A DNA stretch of 64,000 nucleotides from DASZRZ01 sp963732925 (GCA_963732925.1 CAVTBJ010000007.1:1-64000), one strand, 5' to 3'; shown: positions 16,881 through 26,991, numbered from the stretch's first letter. Made by a program: numbers and translations. Notes: generated from the sequence alone by a model not told the origin.

Positions 16881-18515
16881 GTGCAAAACACAGAGATCCA
16901 AATTCTCAATCCGGCTCGTTCACCAGCGGCTGCTGAAATACCCGGAGCCCGCCTGCACAGAAGCGCATGGCTGCTGGCGGCTCTTTCCGGCATCCTGCAG
17001 GTACTGATCTTTCCTCTGCCGGACTTGACTTTTCTGGCCTGGGCCGCCATTGCGCCTCTGATGGTTGCCGTACTGCGCGCCCGGCCCGCAGGTCTCAACT
17101 GGGCTACCGCAACCGTCCGCCAGTCCTTTGCCTTGGGATACCTGGCCGGAGTGATCTGGTCCTTCGGAACCTGTTACTGGATCTTCCATGTTATGAACAG
17201 CTATGGGGGATTGAGCACACCCGTGGCGGCCGGAGTTCTGTTGTTATTCTGCCTGGCTCTTGGGTTGTTCATGGGGCTATTTTCTGCCCTGTTAGGCATT
17301 CTGGCCGGCCCCGGACGCCTGGGCAGGAAAGCAGTCCTTTTTGCACCTGTTCTTTGGGTTGCGGTGGAGCTGTTCCGTGGGTACGCCGTCGACTTCCCAT
17401 GGAATCAACTGGGAACGGTGCTGGTCGACAACATTGCTCTCTCCCGCCTGGCAACCGTCACCGGAGTGTATGGGCTCTCCTTTGAAATTCTGCTCATTAA
17501 TGTGGTCTTTGCCATGGCGTTCCTCATCCCCCGGCGCCAGGGAGGTTTTCTGCTTTGGGCCAGCGTGTTCGCGGCGGGACTGTTGCAGGCCGGGGTGCTG
17601 GTTGCGCCTGTGGAGCTCCCGGCCGACCGTACGGCGCGGCTGATACAATCCAATGTGCCAATTCTGGACAATGGCTGGACCCGGGAATACTTTCAGCAAA
17701 CGATTGCTTCCCTGTCGGACCTGAGTATCCCGCGCCAAGGTCAACTGGTCCCGGGCCAGCCCCCGCCCGATATGATCGTCTGGCCCGAGTCGCCCGCGCC
17801 CTTCTTTATGACTGATCCCCAGTTTCTCAAGGCTGCGGGGGATGTGGCCCGCGCCTCCCATGCCGCGCTGGTTGCGGGCGCGCTGGGCCAGCCCGACGCC
17901 AGCAATCCCGGAAAGCTGTACAACTCGGCCGCGGTGTGGGGACCGGACGGTACCTTGAAAGGCCGCTACGATAAAGTCCATCTGGTGCCTTTCGGCGAGT
18001 ACGTGCCCTTCCAGTCCTTGCTGAGCTTCGCCAGCAAGCTCACCCGCGAGGTCGGCGATTTTATCCCTGGCAGCGGGCGCCTGCCCATCAGCGTCGACGG
18101 AGAACGCCTGGGAATCTTCATCTGCTACGAGGCGGTATTTCCCAATGACGTGCGGCAGTTTGCCAACAATGGCGCCCAAGTCCTGGTGAACATTTCCAAC
18201 GACGGCTGGTTCGGCGATACGGCGGCTCCGGTGCAGCACCTGAACATGGCCCGCATGCGGGCGGTGGAAAATCATCGCTGGCTGCTGCGCGACACCAACA
18301 CCGGAATTACGGCGGCCATCGATCCCTTCGGCAGGGTGGTGGCGCGCGCCCGCCGCGGCGTGGAAACCGACATCGATGTCCCTTACACGCTGGGAAGCCA
18401 GACCACGTTCTACAGCCGCCACGGCGACTGGTTCGCTTATCTGTGTGCGATAATCACGTTAGCGCTGCTGGTGGGAGTTCTGCTGGGCAAGCGGCTTCCG
18501 CGCGCAACCTCATAG
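16881..18515 (+). CDS. lnt: Apolipoprotein N-acyltransferase
   Basis: Lnt adds the third acyl chain to the N-terminal cysteine of lipoproteins at the periplasmic face of the inner membrane. The 544-aa protein has about six N-terminal membrane helices, then a nitrilase-fold domain. The catalytic triad is visible as Glu303 (WPESP), Lys365 (YDKVHLVPFGEY) and Cys415 (FICYE). NISNDGWFGDTAAPVQH is the conserved active-site loop. One last membrane helix ends in a basic tail. The start codon is GTG at 16881. prfB follows after 43 nt on the same strand. Confidence 0.96.
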   Translation: MQNTEIQILNPARSPAAAEIPGARLHRSAWLLAALSGILQVLIFPLPDLTFLAWAAIAPLMVAVLRARPAGLNWATATVRQSFALGYLAGVIWSFGTCYWIFHVMNSYGGLSTPVAAGVLLLFCLALGLFMGLFSALLGILAGPGRLGRKAVLFAPVLWVAVELFRGYAVDFPWNQLGTVLVDNIALSRLATVTGVYGLSFEILLINVVFAMAFLIPRRQGGFLLWASVFAAGLLQAGVLVAPVELPADRTARLIQSNVPILDNGWTREYFQQTIASLSDLSIPRQGQLVPGQPPPDMIVWPESPAPFFMTDPQFLKAAGDVARASHAALVAGALGQPDASNPGKLYNSAAVWGPDGTLKGRYDKVHLVPFGEYVPFQSLLSFASKLTREVGDFIPGSGRLPISVDGERLGIFICYEAVFPNDVRQFANNGAQVLVNISNDGWFGDTAAPVQHLNMARMRAVENHRWLLRDTNTGITAAIDPFGRVVARARRGVETDIDVPYTLGSQTTFYSRHGDWFAYLCAIITLALLVGVLLGKRLPRATS

Positions 18516-18558
18516 ATTCGAAAGCAAAGCTTAGTTCAAAAGCTCCAAGCACACGATC

Positions 18559-19666
18559 ATGCTCGACGAACTGCACCAACAATCCGACGAGTTGCGCGGC
18601 AAAGTCCGCGAACTCCGGGAGTATCTTTGACGCTCCCCGCCTTCGCGAACAACTTTCCAGCGTAGAGAAAGAAGCCTCCGACCCGAACCTGTGGTCTGAT
18701 CCGCAACGATCGCAGTCCGTCATGCGGGAGCGCAAGCGCTTGGAGGACCTGCTGGCCACGGAAGCCGACCTGACGCGGCGGAGCGAGGATATTTCCGCCT
18801 ACTTCGAACTGGCGGGCGAAGGCGAAAACGTCGAATCCGACCTGAAGCGCGAGCTCGACAGCCTGCGTGAGCTGCTGGAAAAAGTGGAGACCGAGACCCT
18901 GCTCTCCGGCGAGCGCGACGGCCGCAACGCCATTGTCACCATTCACCCCGGAGCCGGGGGCACCGAATCGCAGGACTGGGCCGAGATGCTGCTCAGAATG
19001 TATCTCCGCTGGGCGGAGCGGCAGGGCTTTGAGACCGTCCTGAACGACTACCAGCCGGGGGATGAGGCGGGCATCAAGTCGGCCACCTTCAGTGTCAACG
19101 GCCAGTTTGCCTACGGACTGTTGAGCAGTGAAATCGGCGTGCACCGCCTGGTGCGAATCTCACCCTTCGATCAGGCCAAACGCCGGCACACCTCGTTTGC
19201 CAGCGTGTTCGTCTCGCCGGAAATCGACGAATCTATTCAACTGGATATCAAGCCGGAAGACCTGCGAATCGACACCTATCGTTCGGGGGGACGCGGCGGC
19301 CAGCACGTCAATACCACTGACTCGGCGGTGCGGATTACCCACCTTCCGACCGGCATTGTAGTTGCCTGCCAGAATGAACGCTCACAGCACAAGAATCGCG
19401 ATCGCGCCATGAGCATTCTGCGCTCCCGGCTGTACGAACACGAATTGGAAAAACGCCGCGCAGAAAACAAGAAGATCGAGGACTCGAAACTCGACATCGG
19501 CTTCGGTTCGCAGATCCGTTCTTACGTGCTGGCGCCTTATCGCATGGTGAAGGACCACCGCACCAAGGTTGAAGTCGGCGACGTAGACCGCGTGCTGGAC
19601 GGTGACCTGCGGCCATTTACCCGCGCCTACCTGCTGCAGCGGCGCAACGAGCAGCAGACGGTGTAG
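18559..19666 (+). CDS. prfB: Peptide chain release factor 2, programmed +1 frameshift
   Basis: RF2 ends translation at UGA and UAA. The first 23 codons (ATG 18559) run to an in-frame TGA at 18628-18630. Shifting +1 on CTT TGA C continues for 345 codons (DAPRLREQL to QQTV), giving 368 aa. The peptidyl-hydrolysis motif GGRGGQHVN is present, and the stop-recognition domain lies mid-protein. The family's autoregulatory frameshift makes this break genuine, unlike the indels elsewhere in the window. A terminator hairpin follows the stop and also serves the convergent gene. Confidence 0.97.
18614..18631 (+). promoter_or_regulatory. RF2 autoregulatory +1 frameshift site
   Basis: CTT TGA C at 18625-18631 is the canonical slippery stop of prfB. 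The CGGGAG element at 18616-18621 ends three nt before CTT, matching the Shine-Dalgarno-like stimulator that strains the ribosome. When RF2 is scarce the ribosome shifts to GAC and completes the protein. Confidence 0.95.
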
Positions 19667-19686
19667 CGGCCGGCGGTCCTTCTGGC

Positions 19687-19714
19687 AAAAAAAGGCCCCT
19701 AAATATGAGGGGCT
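19687..19714 (-). terminator. Rho-independent terminator between prfB and the ECF-like gene
   Basis: On the minus strand, AGCCCCT and AGGGGCC form a 6-7 bp stem around CATATTT, followed by seven T (19687-19693 on the plus strand are A). This terminates the minus-strand gene at 19753. The stem can also stop prfB transcripts from the other side, though without a U tract in that direction. Confidence 0.85.
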
Positions 19715-19752
19715 CGGAGGGAAGAGGGGAGAGAGAAAAGTGCTGGCCGCGA

Positions 19753-20271
19753 CTAACGCGGCATGGTTGATACCAGGTTGCGAATTTGAAGCCGTGCCTG
19801 ATGAAGACCGGCTTGCGATTCCTCCGGGGAGATACCTAACATTCGGCCGATGCGAGCATGGTCGTAGCTTTCCACGTCATGCATCAGGAAGATCATGCGT
19901 TCCGTCGCGGGCAACTGAACGATCGCCCGCTCCAGATGGACGCGCAGGGTGTTGCGTCGCACGTTAAGGACTTCTTCACACACCGACTCACTTCTTAAGG
20001 CCAGCGGTCCCAGCGGACAGACCGTACGCAACTCGGAAACCAGCGCACGGTCGATGCTCTCGGCTGTGGGCTGAATATCCAGAGCAAAAGCACGGGAAAA
20101 CGCGCGCTGCATCAGTTCCTCGGCCATCAATTCGTGGTCGGTCATCCAGAATGCCAGCGCGTACACCCGGTGTCGATTTTGCTGATACGTCTGCCACCCG
20201 GCGGAAACTGCCGTTGCCGGTAAAAAGGTGGGCAGACCGGTAAGGTTTGCTTGCTGAATCGTGCTCGCCAT
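19753..20271 (-). CDS. ECF sigma-70-like factor, divergent
   Basis: 172 aa with the layout of an extracytoplasmic-function sigma factor. A region-2-like stretch (RHRVYALAFWMTDHELMAEELMQRAFSRAF) and a region-4-like helix-turn-helix follow (IVQLPATERMIFLMHDVESYDHARIGRMLGISPEESQAGLHQARLQIR). The DxE(E)L pattern of region 2 is kept, but the -10-recognition segment between is longer and poorly conserved, so promoter recognition is uncertain. Start ATG 20269-20271 is preceded by GGAGGAAC. No anti-sigma gene is adjacent. A second relative of this kind is encoded at 45915-46433. Confidence 0.75.
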   Translation of the reverse strand: MASTIQQANLTGLPTFLPATAVSAGWQTYQQNRHRVYALAFWMTDHELMAEELMQRAFSRAFALDIQPTAESIDRALVSELRTVCPLGPLALRSESVCEEVLNVRRNTLRVHLERAIVQLPATERMIFLMHDVESYDHARIGRMLGISPEESQAGLHQARLQIRNLVSTMPR

Positions 20272-20283
20272 TGTTCCTCCCAA

Positions 20284-20604
20284 CTGCTTAGGTTTCTGTT
20301 GGCTCGTTTGTTAGCGCCGCTCGTTCAAGTCTTAACGAATACTTAGTACTGCATTTCGGAAGCCATTCCTGCCTTCTCAAGTCTCCGGAAAGTCAGAAAA
20401 GTGGCGATTGATGCTTCGGTACCGGCATTGGCGCCGCAGGCAAAGAAGGTTCAGGGCCTGGCAACCGGGGGGCGATCTGAATAATTCTTAGTGATTCGGG
20501 CATAAGACCAAGTTTTGCAGTGGGTATATATCTCCATGGCGGGCATGTGCGACCTCACACTTGGCACTGTGATGCCAACAATGGGCCATATAGTGCCATG
20601 CAGA
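20284..20604. other. Intergenic region upstream of the ECF-like gene
   Basis: About 320 nt between the ECF-like start and the end of the upstream sensor kinase, both on the minus strand. It should contain the ECF-like gene's promoter and possibly the kinase's terminator. No convincing hairpin with a T tract, small gene or repeat was seen. Confidence 0.5.
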
Positions 20605-23600
20605 TTACCGACTGGAAGACGAGGCTAAACTCCGAATGCCTTCCAGATGTGTTCGGACCGCTTCGATCAACTGCTTGGGAGAGAATGGCTTGAGCAGCCA
20701 CTTGAGATGATTCTGGGTGGCGAACTGCTGGATTTGGGGATCCTCTCCGTTGGAGCTGCAGAGTATGACAAAGCGCTCCAGGCCGGGACGATTTTCCTTC
20801 AACCAGGAGTAAAGTTGTACCGGCGACCATCCTCCGGGCATGGTGCAATCCAGCAAAATGGCATCGAAGCGGCGCTGCTGAATTTCGGCCAGGGCCCGGT
20901 CCGGGTCGGAAACGGCGGCCACCTGGGCTCCCGCCGCGGTCAAAGCCTGGCGCATCGTTTCCAGAACCGACGCTTCATCGTCAAGAACCAGGACGCGGCA
21001 GTTTGCCAGGGCGTTCACGGCCGGCTCTGCGCTGCTTTCCGAACCCCGCTCGACGGGCGCAGCCACGGAAAGGAAGATCTGAAAACAGGCGCCGCCTTCG
21101 GGGTGATTGGAAGCCAGGATTTCCCCTCCGTGTTCTTTCAAAATCCCATAGCAGATGCTCAGGCCGAGTCCGGTCCCCTTGCCGAGAGGCTTGGTCGTAT
21201 AAAACGGATCGAAAACCCGGGCGGGTTCGGTCATTCCGGGGCCGCTGTCGCGGAACTCGACCAGCACGCGTTCTCCAACGCTGGCCGCGCGGACCCATAG
21301 CTTGCCCGCGCGGGAGACCTCCAGCATGGCATCGACGGCGTTATTGATGATGTTGAGAAAGACCTGCTCGAGCTGGTGAGCGTCGCCGATGATGCCAGGA
21401 ATTTCCTCGTCAAACTGGCAATCGACCTGGATGTTGTTCAGGCGAAGGTCATAGTCGCGCAGAGCCAGAGTTTCCTCCACGATCTGGCGGGGATCCACCA
21501 GAGCCTTGGAGGGATTGCGTCGGCGAGCGAAGGAAAGCAGGTTCTGAACCAGACGCTGGCTGCGCTGCGCCTGCCGCTGCAGCTTGGCGACATAATCAGC
21601 GCCGCGCTCGCTGAGCCCTTCGGTCTCCAGCAACTGGGCATATCCAAGGATCGCGGTCAGGGGATTGTTCAGCTCATGCGCCACTCCGGAAACCAATTGT
21701 CCGACGGCGGACATTTTTTCGCTCTGCAAGAGCTGCTCCTGCGTCTGACGCAAATCTTCGTAAGCGCGGCGGGTTTCCTGGTAGAGATGGATCTTTTCCA
21801 GACTGGTGGCGAGCTGGCGGCTAATGGCCACGATCAGGCTTTCGTCGGTGAGACTGACCTGGCGCTCGCTGCGCCAGCCGATCATCAGAGCACCGACTAC
21901 ATTGTCCCGGGTGCGCATCACCGCCCACATCCAGGAACACACGGATTCGCTGCTGAGGACATCCACCAGTTGCGCAGGCGTCTGGGCCAGATCGCGACTG
22001 GTAAAGACCTCGCCTCCTTCCTGCTGCAGCCGCCGAAGGAGAGTTTCCGGAAGGTCAATCTGTAGTTGTCCGGGCTCGTTGGAGCGGTAGCCGTAACTGG
22101 CTCGCCTCCGCAGAATCGAGCTTTCCGCGTGGTGCAGAAAAATTGCCGCCGTATCCGCCAAAAACAGGTCCACCGCCTGCGCCAGGGCTCCGGTCAGCAC
22201 TTCGTCCAGATCAAAGGACTGGGTAGCGATGATGGCAACGGCGTTGACCGCCTGCAATTCTCGATTGCGACGCCGGATTTCTTCTTCCGCGTGCTTCTTA
22301 TCGCTGACGTCCAGAAGAAATCCCTGGTAGGCCTCGATTTCTCCGTCGCGGCCGCGCACGGCAAAGCTGCTTTCCAGCGCCGTCAGGATCGAACCATCTT
22401 TGCGCCGCAGCACAACCTCGTAATTCCGCAGGTAGTCGGTTTCTGCAATGGCATGGCAGAAGATCTCGCGCTTCCAGGGAGCGGCGTACAATTCCCGCGC
22501 GATATCCAGCTTGTACAACTCTTCCCGATGCTCATATCCGAGCATGCGCGCGAAGGCATCGTTGCAGTCGAGAATGCGCCCGCCGGGCGTGGAAGTGAAC
22601 ACACCTTCCTGTACCTGGTCGAACAGCCGGCGATAGCGCTGCTCGGAAGCATAGCGGTCGCTGGCGTCGTGAATGAGGTGCACTGTGGCGCGAATTCCGG
22701 CGGAGTCATCTTCGTAGGAGGAATTGAAAACCAGCGAATTGCCTCCAAAACAAGGATCGCTGCCCTGCCCCGCCTGTGCGCCGGCGTCGCAATAGGGACA
22801 TCGCTGCCATTTTGCACCCAGGGCATGGGGCAAAACTTTGCTACACGGCTGATCGACCAGTTCATGATAGGGCTTTCCGACCTTCTGCTGCATCGGGCGG
22901 TTCAGCCTCATCAGACGAAATTCCTGATCGTGTACCAGCACCATGTCTTCCAGCGAATCAATCACGCTGACCCAGTCGCGCTGTGAGCGCATGACCGACT
23001 GCAGCAATTGCAGCCGTTCGATTCCCAGTCCCACGTTCTCCGCCGAGGAGATGAAAAAGGCGATTTCGTCGCTGGTGTAACCGCGATGATGCGACGAGCC
23101 CACGGCGATGACTCCCAGCATGGAATTTTTTCCGTGAACGGGAATCAGCAGGACGTGCTCGAAGCGCTGCCGTTCCAGATCGCCGCGGGTGACGGCATCG
23201 GCGCGCACAGTGCGCAGAATCGCCGGAGACCGCAGCTTTCGGATCAACGGGCCATACCCGGAAGTCAAGTCCAGCGACCGCCGCACCAGCAGGAAATGGT
23301 CGGAAAGCCCCAGGGCATGGGTCAGGACCGCATCGTCTCCGCGAAAGCGACGGAACCATGCGGCCGAGCTTCCGGTTGCTTTCCGGAACTCCTCGAGCAC
23401 AGCGGGCATCATGTCGCCGTAATCCCGGGCCTGGGAGATGGCAGCCGAAATAGCATTGACAACCGCCATCTGGCGCTGCCGCATACGATGGTCTTCCAGC
23501 ACCAGCAGAACCAAGGCCAGGCTGAACAGCAGCAAGGTGAGCAGGCGGACGGCGATTGGTGCCTGCTGTCCCGGCAACAGGGCTTCCAAAGGAATCGTAA

Positions 23601-24105
23601 TCAGCATCAGGGCCAGCAGCCAGGGCGCCATCTCCCGACGCCCGCGCTGGAAGCGGGCCAGGACACCCGCGGCGAAAATGCACGCCAGCAAGAGAAGCGC
23701 CTGGGTCGCACGCAATACTCCGGTGCTGCCTGGGGCGAGCAGGGTCTGCGCCAACTGTACATTGGCGAGAATCAACAGGGAGAGGCTCAGCGGCCAGATC
23801 CAGCGCGAGTTGCGGGTAAGAATGAGTGCCGACGCGGCCAGCAAGCCCACGCTGGCGGTGAGGGCCACGGCCTGAAGAGCGATGAGACGATGAGGAGCTT
23901 CCGGCGAGAGCAGGGCAGCACGCCGGGAGAGACAGTACACCGTGTAGGCGGCCCATCCCTCGAGCAGGACCAGCACATAGCGCTGCCGCAGCACCCGATA
24001 TATGAGAACACAAAAGGCGAGGAGCAGTACGACTACAAGGAGGTCGCCGAGCAACTCTGAACCGAGAATGCTCCGGATCCAGATGTCTCCGGCCGATAGC
24101 GTCAT
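20605..24105 (-). CDS. Membrane hybrid sensor histidine kinase (GAF-PAS-GAF-HisKA-HATPase-REC)
   Basis: 1166 aa. Seven or so membrane helices fill the first ~200 residues. A GAF-like domain follows (RDYGDMMPAVLEEFRKATG onwards), then two PAS segments, the first with a CPYC pair near 440 and the second RRLFDQVQEGVFTSTPGG. A second GAF comes next, then HisKA with the phospho-acceptor His in GVAHELNNPLTAIL. The ATPase has NNAVDAM, DSGPGM and GKGTGLGLSI. The C-terminal receiver has the phospho-Asp in ILLDCTMPG and Lys in LLKPFSP. The CPYC and nearby cysteines may sense redox or metal, which is inference. It is divergent from the HD-GYP regulator at 24249, a likely partner. Confidence 0.92.
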   Translation of the reverse strand: MTLSAGDIWIRSILGSELLGDLLVVVLLLAFCVLIYRVLRQRYVLVLLEGWAAYTVYCLSRRAALLSPEAPHRLIALQAVALTASVGLLAASALILTRNSRWIWPLSLSLLILANVQLAQTLLAPGSTGVLRATQALLLLACIFAAGVLARFQRGRREMAPWLLALMLITIPLEALLPGQQAPIAVRLLTLLLFSLALVLLVLEDHRMRQRQMAVVNAISAAISQARDYGDMMPAVLEEFRKATGSSAAWFRRFRGDDAVLTHALGLSDHFLLVRRSLDLTSGYGPLIRKLRSPAILRTVRADAVTRGDLERQRFEHVLLIPVHGKNSMLGVIAVGSSHHRGYTSDEIAFFISSAENVGLGIERLQLLQSVMRSQRDWVSVIDSLEDMVLVHDQEFRLMRLNRPMQQKVGKPYHELVDQPCSKVLPHALGAKWQRCPYCDAGAQAGQGSDPCFGGNSLVFNSSYEDDSAGIRATVHLIHDASDRYASEQRYRRLFDQVQEGVFTSTPGGRILDCNDAFARMLGYEHREELYKLDIARELYAAPWKREIFCHAIAETDYLRNYEVVLRRKDGSILTALESSFAVRGRDGEIEAYQGFLLDVSDKKHAEEEIRRRNRELQAVNAVAIIATQSFDLDEVLTGALAQAVDLFLADTAAIFLHHAESSILRRRASYGYRSNEPGQLQIDLPETLLRRLQQEGGEVFTSRDLAQTPAQLVDVLSSESVCSWMWAVMRTRDNVVGALMIGWRSERQVSLTDESLIVAISRQLATSLEKIHLYQETRRAYEDLRQTQEQLLQSEKMSAVGQLVSGVAHELNNPLTAILGYAQLLETEGLSERGADYVAKLQRQAQRSQRLVQNLLSFARRRNPSKALVDPRQIVEETLALRDYDLRLNNIQVDCQFDEEIPGIIGDAHQLEQVFLNIINNAVDAMLEVSRAGKLWVRAASVGERVLVEFRDSGPGMTEPARVFDPFYTTKPLGKGTGLGLSICYGILKEHGGEILASNHPEGGACFQIFLSVAAPVERGSESSAEPAVNALANCRVLVLDDEASVLETMRQALTAAGAQVAAVSDPDRALAEIQQRRFDAILLDCTMPGGWSPVQLYSWLKENRPGLERFVILCSSNGEDPQIQQFATQNHLKWLLKPFSPKQLIEAVRTHLEGIRSLASSSSR

Positions 24106-24248
24106 GACTCTTTCGAAGAACCTGTTTCGGGTTTATATCACGGAACGGGACGACCCCTTGCACATTATGGAACCGGCGGGCTTTATCAATGGGGAACTGC
24201 GCTACAATGTCGCTGCTTTTCCCAAACCAGTTCCTCGGGATCGAGTCC

Positions 24249-25346
24249 ATGTCAGCCGAACGCATTCTGATCGTTGATGATGAAGAGGCCATCCGGGAAG
24301 TTGTCTATTCCATGCTGAGCGTAGCCGGATATCAGTGCAAACACGCGGCTTCCGGACTTGAGGCACTGGCCCTCCTGCAAAGCGAAGAATTCGAGTTGAT
24401 GCTGTCGGACCTGATGATGCCTGAACTGGACGGCATTGGTTTGCTGGAACGGGCCAAGGAACGCTATCCGGACATGCCGGTCCTGATGGTTACGGCAGTT
24501 CATGACATTTCGATAGCGCTCGGCGCATTGCGTAATGGGGCCTACGACTACCTGCTGAAACCGTTTGAGCGCGAACAACTGCTGGCCTCAGCGCGAAGGG
24601 CCCTGGAGAACCGTCGCCTGAAGCTGGAGAACCGCGCCTACCAGACCAATCTGGAGGCGTTGGTGGCGGCCCGAACCGAACAGTTGCGGCGGGCCATGTC
24701 TGATTTGGAACGTTCCTATGACATTACGCTGGAGGCTCTGGGTGACGCGCTCGACCTGAAGGACGCCGAAACCGAAGGTCATTCGAAGCGTGTCACCGCT
24801 TACACCATTGCCATGGCGAGGGCTATGGGTCTGGAAGCAGAAAAGATTCGCGTGATCGCGCGCGGAGCTTTTCTCCACGACATCGGGAAGATGGCAATTC
24901 CCGACGCCATCCTGCGCAAACCCGGACCACTTACCCCTGACGAAGTCCTGATCATGCGGGAACACTGCTACCGCGGCTACCAGATGCTGCGCAAAATCCC
25001 GTTTCTTGCCGAAGCTTCCGACATCGTGCACTCCCACCAGGAACGCTGGGACGGCAGCGGCTACCCACGGGGTCTTAAGGGCGAGAAGATTCCCCTGGGA
25101 GCGCGGCTGTTCGCCATCGCCGACACCCTCGACGCAATCACTTCGGACCGGCCCTACCGTCCGGCCCAGTCGTTCGCGGCGGCGCGGGAGGAGATTGTCC
25201 TCTGGTCGGAACGGCAGTTCGATCCCACTCTGGTCAAGGTATTCCTGGAAATTCCGGAAGGAATCTGGCAGGAGCTGCGGAACGAGATCGGCTCCCACGT
25301 CTATAACCTGGCCGACCCCAAAAAGTATGCCAAGGTTGGAGTCTAG
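24249..25346 (+). CDS. Response regulator with HD-GYP (c-di-GMP phosphodiesterase) output
   Basis: 365 aa. An N-terminal receiver has DD at 10-11, phospho-Asp54 in MLSDLMMP, and Lys in LLKPFERE. A short coiled linker follows, then an HD-GYP domain with FLHDIGK, the HSHQERWDGSGYP motif (complete HHE..GxGYP type) and DTLDAITSDRPYR. HD-GYP domains hydrolyse cyclic di-GMP, so this protein probably lowers c-di-GMP when phosphorylated. Start ATG 24249 follows homology. It is transcribed divergently from the hybrid kinase across 143 nt, making a two-component partnership likely. Confidence 0.93.
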   Translation: MSAERILIVDDEEAIREVVYSMLSVAGYQCKHAASGLEALALLQSEEFELMLSDLMMPELDGIGLLERAKERYPDMPVLMVTAVHDISIALGALRNGAYDYLLKPFEREQLLASARRALENRRLKLENRAYQTNLEALVAARTEQLRRAMSDLERSYDITLEALGDALDLKDAETEGHSKRVTAYTIAMARAMGLEAEKIRVIARGAFLHDIGKMAIPDAILRKPGPLTPDEVLIMREHCYRGYQMLRKIPFLAEASDIVHSHQERWDGSGYPRGLKGEKIPLGARLFAIADTLDAITSDRPYRPAQSFAAAREEIVLWSERQFDPTLVKVFLEIPEGIWQELRNEIGSHVYNLADPKKYAKVGV

Positions 25347-25518
25347 GCGTAAGCTGAACCGCGCCTGAGGCAAGGAGGGGGAGGTTCTCGCTCGGGAGTT
25401 CATTTCCCCGATGTGTGTGACCGGTGGGGCAACACTCCAGCAGGCACGAAAAGGCAAGCGTACGCGCCTTCAGCAGCCGGGGCCAAATCTCTGTAAGGAT
25501 GCTGGGTTGGCCCCGAGA

Positions 25519-25759
25519 TTAGGACCGGGCCTTGCTTGCACCCATGTTGTTGCCCAGGGAGTCGGCCACCCGGTTGAGCGCGATTTGAATTTTGTCCAGC
25601 TCTCGTTGCGCCGCTTCATTCCATTCCAGCAGCTTCTCGGGACCGCGAGGAAGATTGGCGGCCAGCCAGCCGAGAATCTCCCCTCCCCTTGCCGCTCAGC
25701 AGCAATAAGCTCACGCCTCCCAGCCCCAGCACCGTCAGTGGAATGTATACCTTGCGCAT
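25519..25759 (-). CDS. Small membrane-anchored protein (frame break near the middle)
   Basis: Begins MRKVYIPLTVLGLGGVSLLLLSGKG, a basic start plus one membrane helix, behind a GGAGGGG ribosome site. The frame then stops early. Dropping one G from the AAGGGGAGGGGAG stretch (plus-strand 25680-25692) restores EILGWLAANLPRGPEKLLEW, NEAAQRELDKIQIALNRVADSL and a stop at 25519. The repaired 79-aa protein, with amphipathic helix QRELDKIQIALNRVA, resembles short acidobacterial proteins of unknown role. The 241-nt span is one base off a multiple of three, consistent with a single inserted base. It is too short for routine ORF callers in either frame. Confidence 0.65.
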
Positions 25760-26063
25760 GGTGTGAATCCCCTCCAACCCGTCCATTGGGTCCTTACCGA
25801 TTCCCTTCCGATCACATTCTAATATGATGCGCTAGGCCGACCTCCACCTGTTTATCAGGCATGCAACTCCGGTTTAAGACCGGCGGGCACTTTGGGCACC
25901 TCTTTCGATGCCAGCTTGCGAGGGATACAGACTGGCGACAACAAAGCTGGAGATAACGCAACCTGCTGACGGAACTCGGACACGAAACCCGGGTTTTATC
26001 AAACGCCGGGCATTCGCAGCGCAGGCGTAGCCGTGGCAAATTGAATGGTGAGGTGGTCGGCCA
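25760..26063. other. Intergenic region upstream of the 26064 gene
   Basis: About 300 nt between a minus-strand small gene and a plus-strand secreted protein, so both promoters should lie here. Open frames in this stretch show no recognisable protein, and I saw no repeat or RNA gene. Confidence 0.4.
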
Positions 26064-26693
26064 ATGAAACAACGATGGACCGCGGCTTTGCTTTCTCCCC
26101 TGCTGTTGCTGGTTGCGGGCTGGGCACAACCCCGCCCGGGCGCCCTCCCCGACAGGTATGTTCCGGCGGGGACTCGCTTTATCGTGAAGCTGGACAAGAA
26201 GCTCGATACCAGCAAACTCAAACCCGGACAAAAATTCGACGTGAAGCTGGCCGAGGACCTGGTGGCGCCCGACGGCAGCATGATCTCGCGCAATCGAAAG
26301 ATTCACGCCCACGTGAGCGAGGTCAGCAGCGGCCTGCGCGGGCGTCTGTTGGTGAGCTTTACCGAGATCGAAACCCACAAGGGCTGGGTTCCGCTGGCCG
26401 CCACCGTCATCGACGTGCCGGGCGAAAAGGCGATCAAAACCGACGAACAGGAAGGCGAGATGGCACGCCGCGGCAGCCCCGGTGCACGCATTGCGGAAAC
26501 GGCTGTGATTGGGGCTGGAATTGGCGCGGCCGCGGGCGCCGTTACCGCCGGGGCCAGGGGAGCTGGCATCGGCGCAGCCGCCGGAGCTGCGGTGGGCGGC
26601 GGGGCCAGCCTGCTCGCCGGCCGCAACGTGGTCCTGGAAAAGGGCCAGCAACTGGAGTTGCAACTCGATCGTCCCGTGCAAATACCGAGATAA
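26064..26693 (+). CDS. Secreted protein with a beta-rich domain and glycine-zipper segment
   Basis: 209 aa. Residues 1-21 are a signal peptide (MKQRWTAALLSPLLLLVAGWAQ). A beta-rich part follows (YVPAGTRFIVKLDKKLDTSKLKPGQKFDVKL), reminiscent of TrbI/VirB10-like or beta-barrel-ring extracytoplasmic domains. Near residues 145-190 there is a glycine-zipper (IGAGIGAAAGAVTAGARGAGIGAAAG), the kind that inserts in or packs against membranes. It ends with a strand-rich LELQLDRPVQIP. Function unknown; I have seen similar layouts in acidobacterial genomes. The next gene starts ~300 nt downstream, and I see no other gene between them. Confidence 0.75.
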   Translation: MKQRWTAALLSPLLLLVAGWAQPRPGALPDRYVPAGTRFIVKLDKKLDTSKLKPGQKFDVKLAEDLVAPDGSMISRNRKIHAHVSEVSSGLRGRLLVSFTEIETHKGWVPLAATVIDVPGEKAIKTDEQEGEMARRGSPGARIAETAVIGAGIGAAAGAVTAGARGAGIGAAAGAAVGGGASLLAGRNVVLEKGQQLELQLDRPVQIPR

Positions 26694-26991
26694 ATTAAGA
26701 AGATAGGGCAGCTCCGTCACGCGTCTTGCCCGTTGCCTCAATTACGGTGCAAGAAGGTTCGTTTTTACCGTTCTTTTAGTGCTGTAAGGCGCGTTGTACC
26801 CTAGGCAACGCGTTACGGCAACGGGTTGGTGCTCCTGGCAGGTCCGCACTCAAAGGGGAGGTCGCCTCCAGGAGCACCAGGGCCGCAGTTGGCTTCCGAG
26901 CCTGTTCCCGTCGAGCCCTGGCGCAGACAGCAGCAGCCAAATGCTACGCTGGAAGGCGACCATTTCCCGCGGAACGCGGACCGAGGCAGCC

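Noticed and set aside
18559..18630. prfB stop at TGA taken as another sequencing frameshift
   Set aside because: CTTTGAC with the GGGAG stimulator is the genuine programmed +1 frameshift of RF2, so this break is biological.
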